Positions 35,389 to 43,928 of a DNA stretch of 64,000 nt are shown piece by piece (within the stretch, counting starts at the first letter, position 1; the number at the start of each line of letters is the position of its first letter). The DNA lies in the NCBI GenBank assembly GCA_027068085.1, contig JAMOUQ010000029.1, positions 1 through 64,000 on the forward strand. Reading direction: 5' to 3'. The position numbers and the translations under genes are program-made. The DNA comes from Desulfobacteraceae bacterium (GTDB lineage Bacteria; Desulfobacterota; Desulfobacteria; Desulfobacterales; Desulfosarcinaceae). The notes below the pieces were generated by a model. That model did no database searches, was not told the origin of the DNA, and worked only from the letters and a program-made list of their open reading frames with translations.

Positions 35389-35705
35389 TTTGTCAGAGGC
35401 GCTGCTTGGAGTATACTTAAATCAAACTGTTTCTCAATCTAACACAATCTCGCTGGGACCGAAAGGTCAATGTGACGTTATTCATATCGGCCGTACCGAC
35501 AGAAATGTTTAGCCGGTACCTGTAATTGGATTGCGAACATTTTCCCGGACAGCGGTGCCGGTTTTCGGTTGCAGGGCAACCCGGTCAATGAGCCCCGTTG
35601 TGTGCTCGCGGCTGACGGCGCGGCGTCCCTGCGGTAGTCGCAGTCCCGGCGCAGATACAGGGCTGATTGCGCAATCATAATAAAATGCGGAAAGGAATCA
35701 AAGAT
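35389..35705. other. 317-bp divergent spacer
   Basis: It separates the minus-strand CNB gene and the plus-strand PilT-like gene. It contains the CNB promoter (35410-35437) and, 31 bases before the PilT-like start, a short perfect palindrome GATTGCGCAATC (35664-35675). I see no convincing -35 box for the PilT-like gene. Confidence 0.5.
35410..35437 (-). promoter_or_regulatory. Sigma70-type promoter of the CNB gene
   Basis: On the minus strand, TTGAGA (35437-35432), 16 bases, TATACT (35415-35410). The predicted start near 35403 gives a leader of about 15 bases. Confidence 0.6.
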
Positions 35706-37310
35706 ATGGTAAAGCAGCCGGATGGAAGACGACAGGAGCGCGGGCAGGATGACCGCAGGAAAAAACGCCGTATCGGAGAACAGCTGATCGAAGAAGGAAT
35801 AATAAGCGCAAACCAGCTCCAGGAGGTACTCAAACGGCAATCCCAGGTGGGGGGACATCTGGGTTCCCTGCTGATCGAAATGGGTTTTGTGGAAATAGAT
35901 GACCTGCTGGAGTATCTGAGCAGCAAGTTTCAAGTTCCGGCCGTGAATCTTTTCGAAAAAAGGGTGGAGCCCGATGTTGTCGGCCTGATACCCATGGATA
36001 AACTTACAGAATATAATATCCTTCCGCTTGCGGACGACGGCCAGGTGGTAACCCTTGCCATGACCAATCCCCAGGATTTCAGCGCCATCAACGAGGTGGA
36101 GTTCCTGCTGGGCCGGAAGGTCAAACCGGTGGTCGTGCCGGCATTCATGATGCAGGTGGCGCTGGATCATCTCCGGTCGGATCCTTCGGGCCGGATCGAA
36201 GGCGAGGCACTGGCCGAACTGGTGGCTATCGAAAAAGGCGCCGATTCACCGAGGCTGGTCTCGCTTCTGAGTTATTTGGTAAAATCCAAGGCAAATGACA
36301 TGCTGATCTGCGCCGGCGCTCCGCCTTCACTGAAAATGGGAAACAAACTGAAAAGACTGGCCCTGCCGGCCCTGTCGCCTGAAGATTGCGAACGTTATGC
36401 CCATGAACTTATGCCAAGACAGGGCTGGGGGATCTTCAGCCGCCAGATGGACTACGGTTTCAGCGCGGTCTACAAGGGGATAGGCCGTTTCCGGATAACC
36501 GTCTACCGTCAGCGTGGATCTGTATCCATAGCCATCAGGCCCATCCTGGACAACGTGCCTTCCCTGGAGCAGCTGAACCTGCCTGCCTGGCTGGCCGATT
36601 ACGCCCTGCGGCCCACCGGGCTGATCCTCGTTTGCGGACCGGCCGGTCACGGCAAATCCACGACCCTGGCAGCCATGGTGGACATAATCAATTCGAGGCG
36701 GGGTTGTAACATCATTACCCTGGAAGACCCGGTCGAGTATCTGCATAAGCACAAAAAGAGCAATATCTGCCAGCGGGAGATCGGCAGCGATGCGCCCACG
36801 TTCGTCGACGGACTGCGCAATATTTTCCGACAGGCTCCGGACGTGATCGTAATCGGCGAGATGCGCGACCGGGAGACATGCAGGATCGCCCTTCAGGCCG
36901 CCGGCTCAGGGCATCTGGTGCTGTCGACGGCCCATGCCGACAGCGCTACGTCGGTGATAGAACGGATCATAAATATGTTTGAGCCCCACCAACAGGCTCT
37001 GATCCGGACCATGCTTTCCGAATGCCTGCTGCTTTCCCTTTCCCAGAGACTGGTTCCCAGAAAGAATGAACCGGGCAGGATACTGGCCCTGGAAAAACTG
37101 GTTAACAGCCACAGGCTGCGCAAATTCATCCGGGAGGGCAGGACCCACCAGATCCGGGCTCAGCTGCAGACCGGCAGTGAGGATTTTACTTCCATCGACA
37201 TCGGGCTGGCCAATCTCTGCCGTCGGGGCCGGATAGACTTCGAAGACGGATTGCTCTTTGCCGCCGACGAGGGCTTTTACAGGGAGCTGGTGGAAGCCGG
37301 CCCCGGCTGA
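35706..37310 (+). CDS. PilT-type ATPase with GspE/MshE N-terminal domain
   Basis: A 534-residue secretion-superfamily ATPase. Residues about 25-145 are the GspE/PilB-type N-terminal domain (RIGEQLIEEGIISANQLQEVLKRQ and LSSKFQVPAVNLFEKRVEPDVVGLIP). Residues about 180-500 are PilT-like: Walker A GPAGHGKSTTLAA at 312-320, LEDPVEYLHKHKKSNICQREIG, APDVIVIGEMRD near 379 and a His box LSTAHADSA. The cysteine zinc module of GspE is missing. The start at 35706 has AAAGGA upstream. No pilus genes are adjacent, and the partner machine is unknown; a retraction ATPase-like role is inferred. Confidence 0.82.
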   Translation: MVKQPDGRRQERGQDDRRKKRRIGEQLIEEGIISANQLQEVLKRQSQVGGHLGSLLIEMGFVEIDDLLEYLSSKFQVPAVNLFEKRVEPDVVGLIPMDKLTEYNILPLADDGQVVTLAMTNPQDFSAINEVEFLLGRKVKPVVVPAFMMQVALDHLRSDPSGRIEGEALAELVAIEKGADSPRLVSLLSYLVKSKANDMLICAGAPPSLKMGNKLKRLALPALSPEDCERYAHELMPRQGWGIFSRQMDYGFSAVYKGIGRFRITVYRQRGSVSIAIRPILDNVPSLEQLNLPAWLADYALRPTGLILVCGPAGHGKSTTLAAMVDIINSRRGCNIITLEDPVEYLHKHKKSNICQREIGSDAPTFVDGLRNIFRQAPDVIVIGEMRDRETCRIALQAAGSGHLVLSTAHADSATSVIERIINMFEPHQQALIRTMLSECLLLSLSQRLVPRKNEPGRILALEKLVNSHRLRKFIREGRTHQIRAQLQTGSEDFTSIDIGLANLCRRGRIDFEDGLLFAADEGFYRELVEAGPG

Positions 37311-37364
37311 CAAAAGCCGGAGCCGGGAAGCGATCAACCGCCCGTGTAGCGCAGGGAAGCCGCC

Positions 37365-38054
37365 ATGAATGAAACCGCATATCTTGAACCCACGGCCGTA
37401 ATCCAGAGTGATCATCCCCGGATAACCGGTTTGGTGAAAGAGCTTACCGCCGGTATTGCCGGCTCTGTCCGGAAGGCGGTTGAGTTGTTTTACTTTGTGC
37501 GCGACAGCATCTGGTACGATCCCTACCGTCCTTTCCACCGGGCTGAATTCTACCGGGCGACCCGCGTTCTGAAAGACCGGAGGGGCTATTGTGTGTCAAA
37601 AGCGGTGCTTTTGTGTGCCATGGCAAGGGCCGCAGGCATTCCGGCGCGTTTGGCTTTCGCCGATGTAAGGAATCATTTGGCAACCCGGCAGTTGCTGGAA
37701 CATATGGGGACCGACCGTTTCGTATACCATGGTTACAACCAGCTCTGGCTGAACGGGCGCTGGGTGGCTGCCACGGCGACCTTCAACAGGGAATTGTGCG
37801 CCCGTCACGGGGTCGATCCGCTGGATTTCGACGGCCGGCATGATGCCGTTTTTCAGCCGTTCAACCGCGACAGACGCTGGTTCATGGAATATATTCGTTA
37901 TCACGGAAGTTTCGCGGACCTGCCTCTGGACAGGATCTTGGCCGCCTGGAACGAAGCTTACGGTAAAGAAAGGGTGGCCCGCTGGATCAGGTGGCACGAC
38001 GAGGCCGGAGGCGGCAGCATCAGAGATTTTTTTAAGGAAGACGTGGCAGACTGA
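37365..38054 (+). CDS. Transglutaminase-like cysteine protease-fold protein
   Basis: A 229-residue protein of the transglutaminase core family. The catalytic Cys76 is in RRGYCVSKAVLLCAMARAAGIPARL, His near 122 in VYHGYNQLWLNGRW, and the following acidic or Asn position is in AATATFN. It is cytoplasmic; no signal peptide. Family members cross-link, deamidate or cleave peptides. It starts 54 bases after the PilT-like gene. Confidence 0.85.
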   Translation: MNETAYLEPTAVIQSDHPRITGLVKELTAGIAGSVRKAVELFYFVRDSIWYDPYRPFHRAEFYRATRVLKDRRGYCVSKAVLLCAMARAAGIPARLAFADVRNHLATRQLLEHMGTDRFVYHGYNQLWLNGRWVAATATFNRELCARHGVDPLDFDGRHDAVFQPFNRDRRWFMEYIRYHGSFADLPLDRILAAWNEAYGKERVARWIRWHDEAGGGSIRDFFKEDVAD

Positions 38055-38062
38055 GGGATATT

Positions 38063-38533
38063 ATGCTGAAAATCGACATTGCCGGAGGCAAGGCACTGAT
38101 CTTGAAACACCTGGTCGCCGATTACAACGGAACTCTGGCAGAAGACGGGAAATTGTTCCCGGAGGCCGTCCATCTGCTGAATGACCTTGAAGGTTCTGTC
38201 AGGCTGCACGTGATTACCGCCGACACGTTCGGTTCCGTTGAGAAAGCATTGGAGGGGGTGAACTGTGAAGTGACCGTCATTGGCCCCGGACGCCAGGACG
38301 AAGCCAAACTGGCTTACCTAAAAAGTCTGGGGCCGGAGCGCACCGTCTGTATCGGCAACGGACGCAACGATATTCTCATGATCCGGGAAGCCGCCCTGGG
38401 AATTGCCGTCATGTCCCGTGAAGGTGTGGCCGGCGGGTTGTTTCAGACCGCCGATGTGGTCTGCCGCACCATTGTGGACGCCCTGGAACTTTTGCGTAAT
38501 CCGTTACGCCTGAAGGCCACCTTGCGCTGTTGA
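38063..38533 (+). CDS. Small HAD-family phosphatase, soluble P-type ATPase-like
   Basis: A 156-residue HAD protein. Motif I is DYNGTLAEDG with nucleophile Asp20 (Asn22 replaces the usual Asp of DxDGT). Motif II/III sequence VITADTFGS and motif IV GNGRNDILM are present. DYNGTL is characteristic of the soluble P-type ATPase-like group (COG4087), whose substrate is unknown. It begins eight bases after the transglutaminase-like gene. Confidence 0.8.
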   Translation: MLKIDIAGGKALILKHLVADYNGTLAEDGKLFPEAVHLLNDLEGSVRLHVITADTFGSVEKALEGVNCEVTVIGPGRQDEAKLAYLKSLGPERTVCIGNGRNDILMIREAALGIAVMSREGVAGGLFQTADVVCRTIVDALELLRNPLRLKATLRC

Positions 38534-38634
38534 TCCAAAGGGCCTGATTGACGACTGAAGCCAGGCGTGCTAAATCGTATTGCCCGCATTCGCCTTGCCC
38601 CTGAACCACAGATGGAACCGATCGGACTTAGACC

Positions 38635-39453
38635 ATGGATACCGGTGGCAAATACCTGATGGAAAACGACGAGGAAATTCTTCGCCTGGAGAAAAAGACC
38701 AATCCCGAGACCGTCCGCTACCAGGCCCTGTGGGCGGGGCTTAAAAGCGGGATGCGGGTTGCCGATGTCGGCTGCGGTCCCGGCAAGACAAGCAGAATTC
38801 TGCTCGACATGGTCAAACCCGGTGGCGAAGTGGTGGGTGTGGACGCTTCCGGAGCGCGTATTGACTATGCCCGGCGGACATACGCGCAACCGGGACTTTC
38901 CTTTTACCGCCAGGACGTTTTCGGTTCCCTCCGGCACCTGGGAAGTTTCGATTTCGTATGGGTGCGCTTTGTCCTTGAATATCACCGCAGCCGGGCCTTC
39001 GAGATCGTCAAGCGGCTTTCCGGTATCGTCAAGCCGGGAGGGATTCTCTGCCTGATCGATCTTGACTACAACTGCCTGAGCCATTTCGGCCTTTCCGAAA
39101 GACTGGCGCGCGCCCTGAAAGGTGTAATGCAACGGCTTGAGCAGAGTGCGGATTTCGACCCTTTCGTGGGGATAAAGCTTTACTCTTTTCTCTACGATCT
39201 GGGTTATGAAGGAATCGATGTCAGCCTGTCGCCCCATCACTTGATTTTCGGAAAACTCTCAGAGGCCGATGCTTTCAACTGGACCAAGAAGGTCCGGGTG
39301 GCGGCCCGTAACAGCGGGTACCCCTTTGACGAATATCCGGGCGGTTTCGACGAGTTTTTCGACGAGTTCAAAAGCTTTTTCCACGATCCGCGGCGCTTCA
39401 CATATACGCCGGTCATATCATGCAGGGGCGTCAAACCGGCATCTGCCGCCTGA
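38635..39453 (+). CDS. SAM-dependent methyltransferase
   Basis: A 272-residue class I methyltransferase. Motif I is VADVGCGPGKTSRILLDMV, motif II VVGVDASGARI, post-motif SFDFVWVRFVLEYHRS. The C-terminal part (about 150-272) is an extra helical domain. Acceptor unknown. It converges with the HD-GYP gene with only two bases between stops. Confidence 0.82.
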   Translation: MDTGGKYLMENDEEILRLEKKTNPETVRYQALWAGLKSGMRVADVGCGPGKTSRILLDMVKPGGEVVGVDASGARIDYARRTYAQPGLSFYRQDVFGSLRHLGSFDFVWVRFVLEYHRSRAFEIVKRLSGIVKPGGILCLIDLDYNCLSHFGLSERLARALKGVMQRLEQSADFDPFVGIKLYSFLYDLGYEGIDVSLSPHHLIFGKLSEADAFNWTKKVRVAARNSGYPFDEYPGGFDEFFDEFKSFFHDPRRFTYTPVISCRGVKPASAA

Positions 39454-39455
39454 TG

Positions 39456-41417
39456 TCAGGAAACCTTTCTTTTCGGTATCTCCGGCCGGTGCAGATCGGC
39501 ATCCTTCAGATAGGTCTTGGTATAGTAACGGATGAAGGCGTCTACTATCCGCTTTTCGAAATGGATACCCCTTTCTTTCTGAAGCAGGTTGAAGGCCATT
39601 TCCAGCGGCAGCGGATCGCGGTAGTGGCGTTTGGCCGTTATGGCTTCGAAGAAATCGGCGACAGCGATTATGCGGGCTCCCAGGGGTATTTCTTCGCCTT
39701 TCAGTCCCATGGGGTATCCGCTGCCGTCGATCTTTTCATGGTGAGCCGAGGCTATTTCGGGCACCTGGCGCAGATTGCCGGTAAAATTTATCTGTTCCAG
39801 GATCTGCCGTGTTTTTTCGGCGTGGGTCTTGACGATATCGTGCTCCTGGATGGTGAGCCGGCCCGGTTTTTTGAGGATGGCATCCGGGACTCCGATCTTC
39901 CCGTAATCGTGTAACAGGGCGGCCACCCTGATGGCTTCGCAGTAATCGTTGGGCAGTCCCAGTTCGTGACTTATGCCCAGGGCGTATTCGGTTACCTTTT
40001 CGGAATGGCCGGCGGTAAGGGGGTCCCTGGCGTCTATGGTTGCCGCCAGCACCTGCAGGATCGACTGCATCTGCTTGTCGCGGGCATCCAGCAGCTCGAC
40101 GTTGCGGACACTGATCCCGATGACATGGGCTATGCCCATCAACAGGCTCAGGTCGGACTCCACCAGGGGCTTTTTGGAACGCAGATTGTCGACCGCCAGC
40201 ACACCCAGTGATTCGCCGTCGCAGGTGATGGGACAGCAGATGAAAGACTGGGATCCCATCTCGCGGGCGAAAGCCTGGCTGCGGGCCGACAGGCTGTGGC
40301 CGATTTCATTGATGTCGTTGATCAGGTAGGGCTTTTGCTCCCTGAAGCATACCACGAAGACTCCCTTGGAATCCGGTTTGTCCAGGTGGAAAGCAGATTT
40401 TTTCAGCAACTCCAGCTTGTCGGGGGTATACCCGAAGCCGGCCCGGAATATGAGCCTGGTCCGGCTGGGATTGGCCAGCAGTATCAGGCCCCGGTCATAG
40501 TTGAGCCGCTTGCGGAAGGACTGGACCACGTTTTTGAGAACATCTTCTATGTTTGTCTGACTGGTGATGGTCTGGCCGATTTCGTTGGTGAGACGGGAAT
40601 TGTTGTAGTTGGTCTCGATCTGATCGATCAGTTTGTCGGAAGTATCGCGCAGATTGGACAGGATCGATTTGACTTCGTCTTTTTCCAGACGCTCGGCAAC
40701 GATGGTGATTCCGAAGAAAAGGGCGGCCGACAAGGGCAGGATCGTGGTCCAGGCCAGTTTGAAATCTACATAACTGATCCACAGGCAGACCAGCAACAGA
40801 ACGAAGAGCGACAGATTGCGCAGCTTTTTCCAGAAGGCCGAGCGGGGGGTGTTCCAGGATATTATGTAGCGGCATGTCTTGCCGCCTTTGAAAATGCACT
40901 CCGGGTGTTCGATGACAGGGGCCGGAGTGTTGAAAATACTGGCAATGGCATCCCAGAAGCCCATCCGGTTGTCGCACTGGAATTTCTTTTCTTCTACCCC
41001 CTCTCTGGGAGTGACAGTGATTTCGATGGTATTGCCCGACAGGCGGCGCGACTTGTAGACTGCCGATTTACTGAGGCGGGCCGAGGCCATGCCTATCCGC
41101 TCGTAAGCCTTGGCCGGACCGATCAGGCCCAGGAAGTACTGGCGCATCACCCCCATGGTTTCCGGTGAAGCGGCATAGCGGCCAGCCTCACGGGCGATGT
41201 TGCGGTTGCCGGTTTTTTTCAGAACGATGGCGTAGAAACGGTCGATCTGCTCCTGGGTGAACCAGTGCCCCTGGTCTGCGACCTCGTAGCTTTTCATCCC
41301 GGCGTAAGCCAGCACTTCGTCGATATCCACCGCCGGATACCTGCTGCGAAGCAATTTGACGAAAGTGTGGACGATCCGGCTGCTGTAAAGCGGCCTGTCG
41401 TTGAGCTTGTTGTACAT
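39456..41417 (-). CDS. HD-GYP phosphodiesterase with GAF domain and membrane anchor
   Basis: A 653-residue multidomain signalling protein. Residues 1-190 are a sensor-like region with FKGGKTCRYIISW, resembling small-molecule-binding activator domains (inference). Two transmembrane segments follow (about 200-240), then a GAF domain (about 290-440: RGLILLANPSRTRLIFRAGFG to ICCPITCDGESLGVLAVDNL). The C-terminal HD-GYP domain has LLHDYGKIGVPDAIL, HAEKTRQIL and the GYP-loop HHEKIDGSGYPMGL, so c-di-GMP hydrolysis is likely. The start at 41417 has AGGAAAGG upstream; ATG at 41438, overlapping the previous stop, is an alternative. 20 bases downstream of the PilZ-fusion gene. Confidence 0.87.
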   Translation of the reverse strand: MYNKLNDRPLYSSRIVHTFVKLLRSRYPAVDIDEVLAYAGMKSYEVADQGHWFTQEQIDRFYAIVLKKTGNRNIAREAGRYAASPETMGVMRQYFLGLIGPAKAYERIGMASARLSKSAVYKSRRLSGNTIEITVTPREGVEEKKFQCDNRMGFWDAIASIFNTPAPVIEHPECIFKGGKTCRYIISWNTPRSAFWKKLRNLSLFVLLLVCLWISYVDFKLAWTTILPLSAALFFGITIVAERLEKDEVKSILSNLRDTSDKLIDQIETNYNNSRLTNEIGQTITSQTNIEDVLKNVVQSFRKRLNYDRGLILLANPSRTRLIFRAGFGYTPDKLELLKKSAFHLDKPDSKGVFVVCFREQKPYLINDINEIGHSLSARSQAFAREMGSQSFICCPITCDGESLGVLAVDNLRSKKPLVESDLSLLMGIAHVIGISVRNVELLDARDKQMQSILQVLAATIDARDPLTAGHSEKVTEYALGISHELGLPNDYCEAIRVAALLHDYGKIGVPDAILKKPGRLTIQEHDIVKTHAEKTRQILEQINFTGNLRQVPEIASAHHEKIDGSGYPMGLKGEEIPLGARIIAVADFFEAITAKRHYRDPLPLEMAFNLLQKERGIHFEKRIVDAFIRYYTKTYLKDADLHRPEIPKRKVS

Positions 41418-41437
41418 TTCCCTTTCCTGCCCGGCCA

Positions 41438-43546
41438 TTAACCCCTGTGAATGAATTTGAGCAATCTCTTGAAAAAACGGTTGCACTCATCTGTATAGTC
41501 CAGGTTCAAAACCCAAAGGCTGTAATCCTTTTCAGCGGCCAGGCCCAGGGCGGTTGCCAGTTGGCAGGGAAACAGCATTACGGGTATTTCCTGAGCCTGA
41601 TAGCAGCGGCCGACTTCTGCCAGGGCCTGGATCACCACTTCCGAGCTGAGCTTGTTCCCGTCCAGGGCGAAAAAAGTTATTGAATTGGTCAGATCCGACA
41701 TGTTCAGTCCGGTATCGGAAATATTGGCCAGTATTACTGCGTTCAGTTCTCCCTCGTGTCTCAGGGCGAATAAATGTTTTTCCCTGACCAGGCCGAGCTT
41801 TTGGTACTCGCCGGCCAGCTGGCCGGGCGACTGGGTGTCGGGCAGCAGGTCGAACGCCCTGATCATCAGTCCTCCCGATTCGGCTTCGTAGTATGTCTGC
41901 AGGTCGAGCAGATCTTCCTTTTGCACTTCACCCAGCTGCCATCCCAGGGGAAGACCCGTTCCGTCGATTCTGGCCGGCGCCAGATGGAAATATGCGAATG
42001 TGTCCAGGGAGCACTTGGACCGGTCGTCGATATGCCTGGCCGCTCCGCCGAAGACCTGGTTGGGAAATTTGTTCTGGGGCCTGAAGTAGCAAAACACGTA
42101 ATCCATATGAAGGCTGTAGAGCCGGTGTGAATCGTTGATGTACTGGTTGATCTGGTTGAAAACCATCAGGCCTCCGCGGTTGTAAGAAGACCGGATGGCG
42201 GCATGATGGTGGATCAGCCAGGCCTTTTCATAGTAGCGGACCATTGCCATGTGGCCCAGGATGCGGCCGTTTTCCTGGTATATGAAATGATTGGCGATCC
42301 GGGGTGTCTCGGTGTAGAGTTTTTTGTAGACAGCCTTTATCTTTTCTTTGTTGGCCTCTATGAAGCAGTACTTCTGGGGATATACGAAGCCTGTTTCGAA
42401 GAAGAAATCCCAGAGGTCGTCCAGATCGACCTTGGTGGACAGAAACATGTTGGCGTTTTTTACTTGCTGCAAAATTGCCAGCAACCGATTGTGATCGTCC
42501 ATGTCCATGTCCAGGATGGCAAGCCCGCAGCGCAGGATCTGCCCCTTGGGGGTGCGGCGGTGGGGACGGCTGAAGACTACCTGGGCCATACAGGAAATGG
42601 TAGATCCGTCGCTGAACTGAAGCTCGATCTTGGGGATTATCATTCCCGGCAGGAGGACGGCCTCGTGTTCGTATTCTTCCAGAGAAAAACCGCAACCGGA
42701 AACATCGTGGACTTTCAGTTGTGTGGTCCGGCCGAAAAAGGGATGGGTGAAGATCCCGTTGGGAGAAGGGGTAAGTTGCAGCCTCAGGCTGCGAAATTCC
42801 TTCGGTTTGAACCGCCTGCACTGCCAGCGCAGGGGCTCGATGACAAAGTGGCGCCGTAATTGTCCCTGTCCCCGGGCCGTGATTTTGCAATCGCTCGAAT
42901 AGAGTGTCTCACCGTTTCCGGTCAATACGATGCTGACCGGATTTTCAGGATCGATCCACTGGAATGTCTGTGGCGGAGAACATTCCAGGGCCACACGGAA
43001 CTGGTGGGCGCAAAAATCGACGAGTTCGCCCAGGAACAAGGCCCCGTTCTGAAGGAGGAAGGCGGTTATGCCCCGGCATTTGTGACGGATGGTTTTCCGG
43101 GTGCCTATCTCCCGGCCGGTTTCCGGCAGCAGGAGTCTGATCTGGCGATCGGTCAACGCCTCCACCCCGGCTCTTACTTCGATGAGATTGTCCTGCAGGG
43201 TGATATGGAAACATTGGAAGCGATAGGCCGAACATACCTTGTTTATGTCCACCTCCTGGTCCCAGGTGCATACCAGGCGGTGATCCTTGCATGGCAGGGG
43301 CCGGGCCGCAATCCTGATGATCCGTCTGTATTTGTGGTGCCTGAATATTAAGGAAAGGGTGCGCTCCTGGAAATTGAGCAGGTTGATTTTGTTGATAATC
43401 TGTTGACGGCTGATCCGGCGCCGTTCTCTCCCTGCTGGCGTGCGGTGGTGATCTGCTGCACGGCTCTTGGCCAACTGATCCTTTTCACCCGGGCCAACTT
43501 CCGCTGACGCGAGTGTGCTCGGAGAATTTGGCTGTGCCCGCTCCAT
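41438..43546 (-). CDS. PilZ protein fused to an acyltransferase-like domain
   Basis: A 702-residue protein. The N-terminal half (about 50-340) has two beta-rich PilZ-like modules; the second shows RSLRLQL and DVSGCGFSLEE, close to the RxxxR and D/NxSxxG ligand motifs but with a shortened first motif. The C-terminal half (about 350-690) contains a GNAT-like fold: ANHFIYQENGRILGHMAMVRYYEKAWLIHHHAA, plus a second such repeat. The best reading is a c-di-GMP-responsive acyltransferase, but both halves need confirmation. GAGG lies six bases before the ATG at 43546. The HD-GYP gene follows 20 bases later. An upstream 37-codon extension was rejected. Confidence 0.65.
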   Translation of the reverse strand: MERAQPNSPSTLASAEVGPGEKDQLAKSRAADHHRTPAGRERRRISRQQIINKINLLNFQERTLSLIFRHHKYRRIIRIAARPLPCKDHRLVCTWDQEVDINKVCSAYRFQCFHITLQDNLIEVRAGVEALTDRQIRLLLPETGREIGTRKTIRHKCRGITAFLLQNGALFLGELVDFCAHQFRVALECSPPQTFQWIDPENPVSIVLTGNGETLYSSDCKITARGQGQLRRHFVIEPLRWQCRRFKPKEFRSLRLQLTPSPNGIFTHPFFGRTTQLKVHDVSGCGFSLEEYEHEAVLLPGMIIPKIELQFSDGSTISCMAQVVFSRPHRRTPKGQILRCGLAILDMDMDDHNRLLAILQQVKNANMFLSTKVDLDDLWDFFFETGFVYPQKYCFIEANKEKIKAVYKKLYTETPRIANHFIYQENGRILGHMAMVRYYEKAWLIHHHAAIRSSYNRGGLMVFNQINQYINDSHRLYSLHMDYVFCYFRPQNKFPNQVFGGAARHIDDRSKCSLDTFAYFHLAPARIDGTGLPLGWQLGEVQKEDLLDLQTYYEAESGGLMIRAFDLLPDTQSPGQLAGEYQKLGLVREKHLFALRHEGELNAVILANISDTGLNMSDLTNSITFFALDGNKLSSEVVIQALAEVGRCYQAQEIPVMLFPCQLATALGLAAEKDYSLWVLNLDYTDECNRFFKRLLKFIHRG

Positions 43547-43928
43547 GTGCAACCTCGTGTTTCCAAACCGGGCCAAGTGAACGCAAACGGGGTAGAGAAC
43601 CGTCCGGAGCTGTTTTCTGCTGTCGGGAAAGCTTTGAAGACAGCCCATACCTGTCAAATTACTGAACTATCATAACCAACTTTGTCAGGCAAGCGCTTTG
43701 TCGGCCGCTTTTTTGGGGCGACCCCGCATCCGGCTAAAGATTTGTATTGATCCGGACGATAAAAGCTGTTAGAAGCCACGGCTTATTGGCCGGCATCAGT
43801 CGGACATGATTCGATTTCCCGGGTTCGGTGCTTCGGTGTCCAAGCAAAGGTAGCCTTGGACACCTCCCGGCCCGGGTCTTTTTATTTGCCCCCCCGGGCA
43901 GGGAAAGCTTCAACCGGCCCCTGTCCCC
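43547..43928. other. 382-bp spacer with structured segment
   Basis: It lies between moaA and the PilZ-acyltransferase gene, both on the minus strand. It holds a 9-bp perfect inverted repeat and paired CCCGGG blocks (see separate entry). A promoter for the PilZ gene must be here; I see no good minus-strand -35/-10 pair. Confidence 0.5.
43836..43863. other. Inverted repeat, possible terminator or structured RNA
   Basis: GTGTCCAAG (43836-43844) and CTTGGACAC (43855-43863) form a perfect 9-bp stem. CCCGGG flanks it on both sides (43818-43823 region and 43873 region). On the plus strand it is followed by a T-rich run tctttttatttg, but the nearest genes are on minus. It may end moaA or stop antisense transcription; a structured leader for the downstream gene is also possible. 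Confidence 0.5.

Noticed and set aside
41418-41486. Earlier start of the HD-GYP protein
   Set aside because: It would overlap the upstream gene's last codons and adds residues without similarity; ATG 41417 has a better ribosome site.
43836-43863. GEMM (c-di-GMP) riboswitch ahead of the PilZ gene
   Set aside because: The stem is present, but the conserved GEMM loop elements and their order do not match on either strand.
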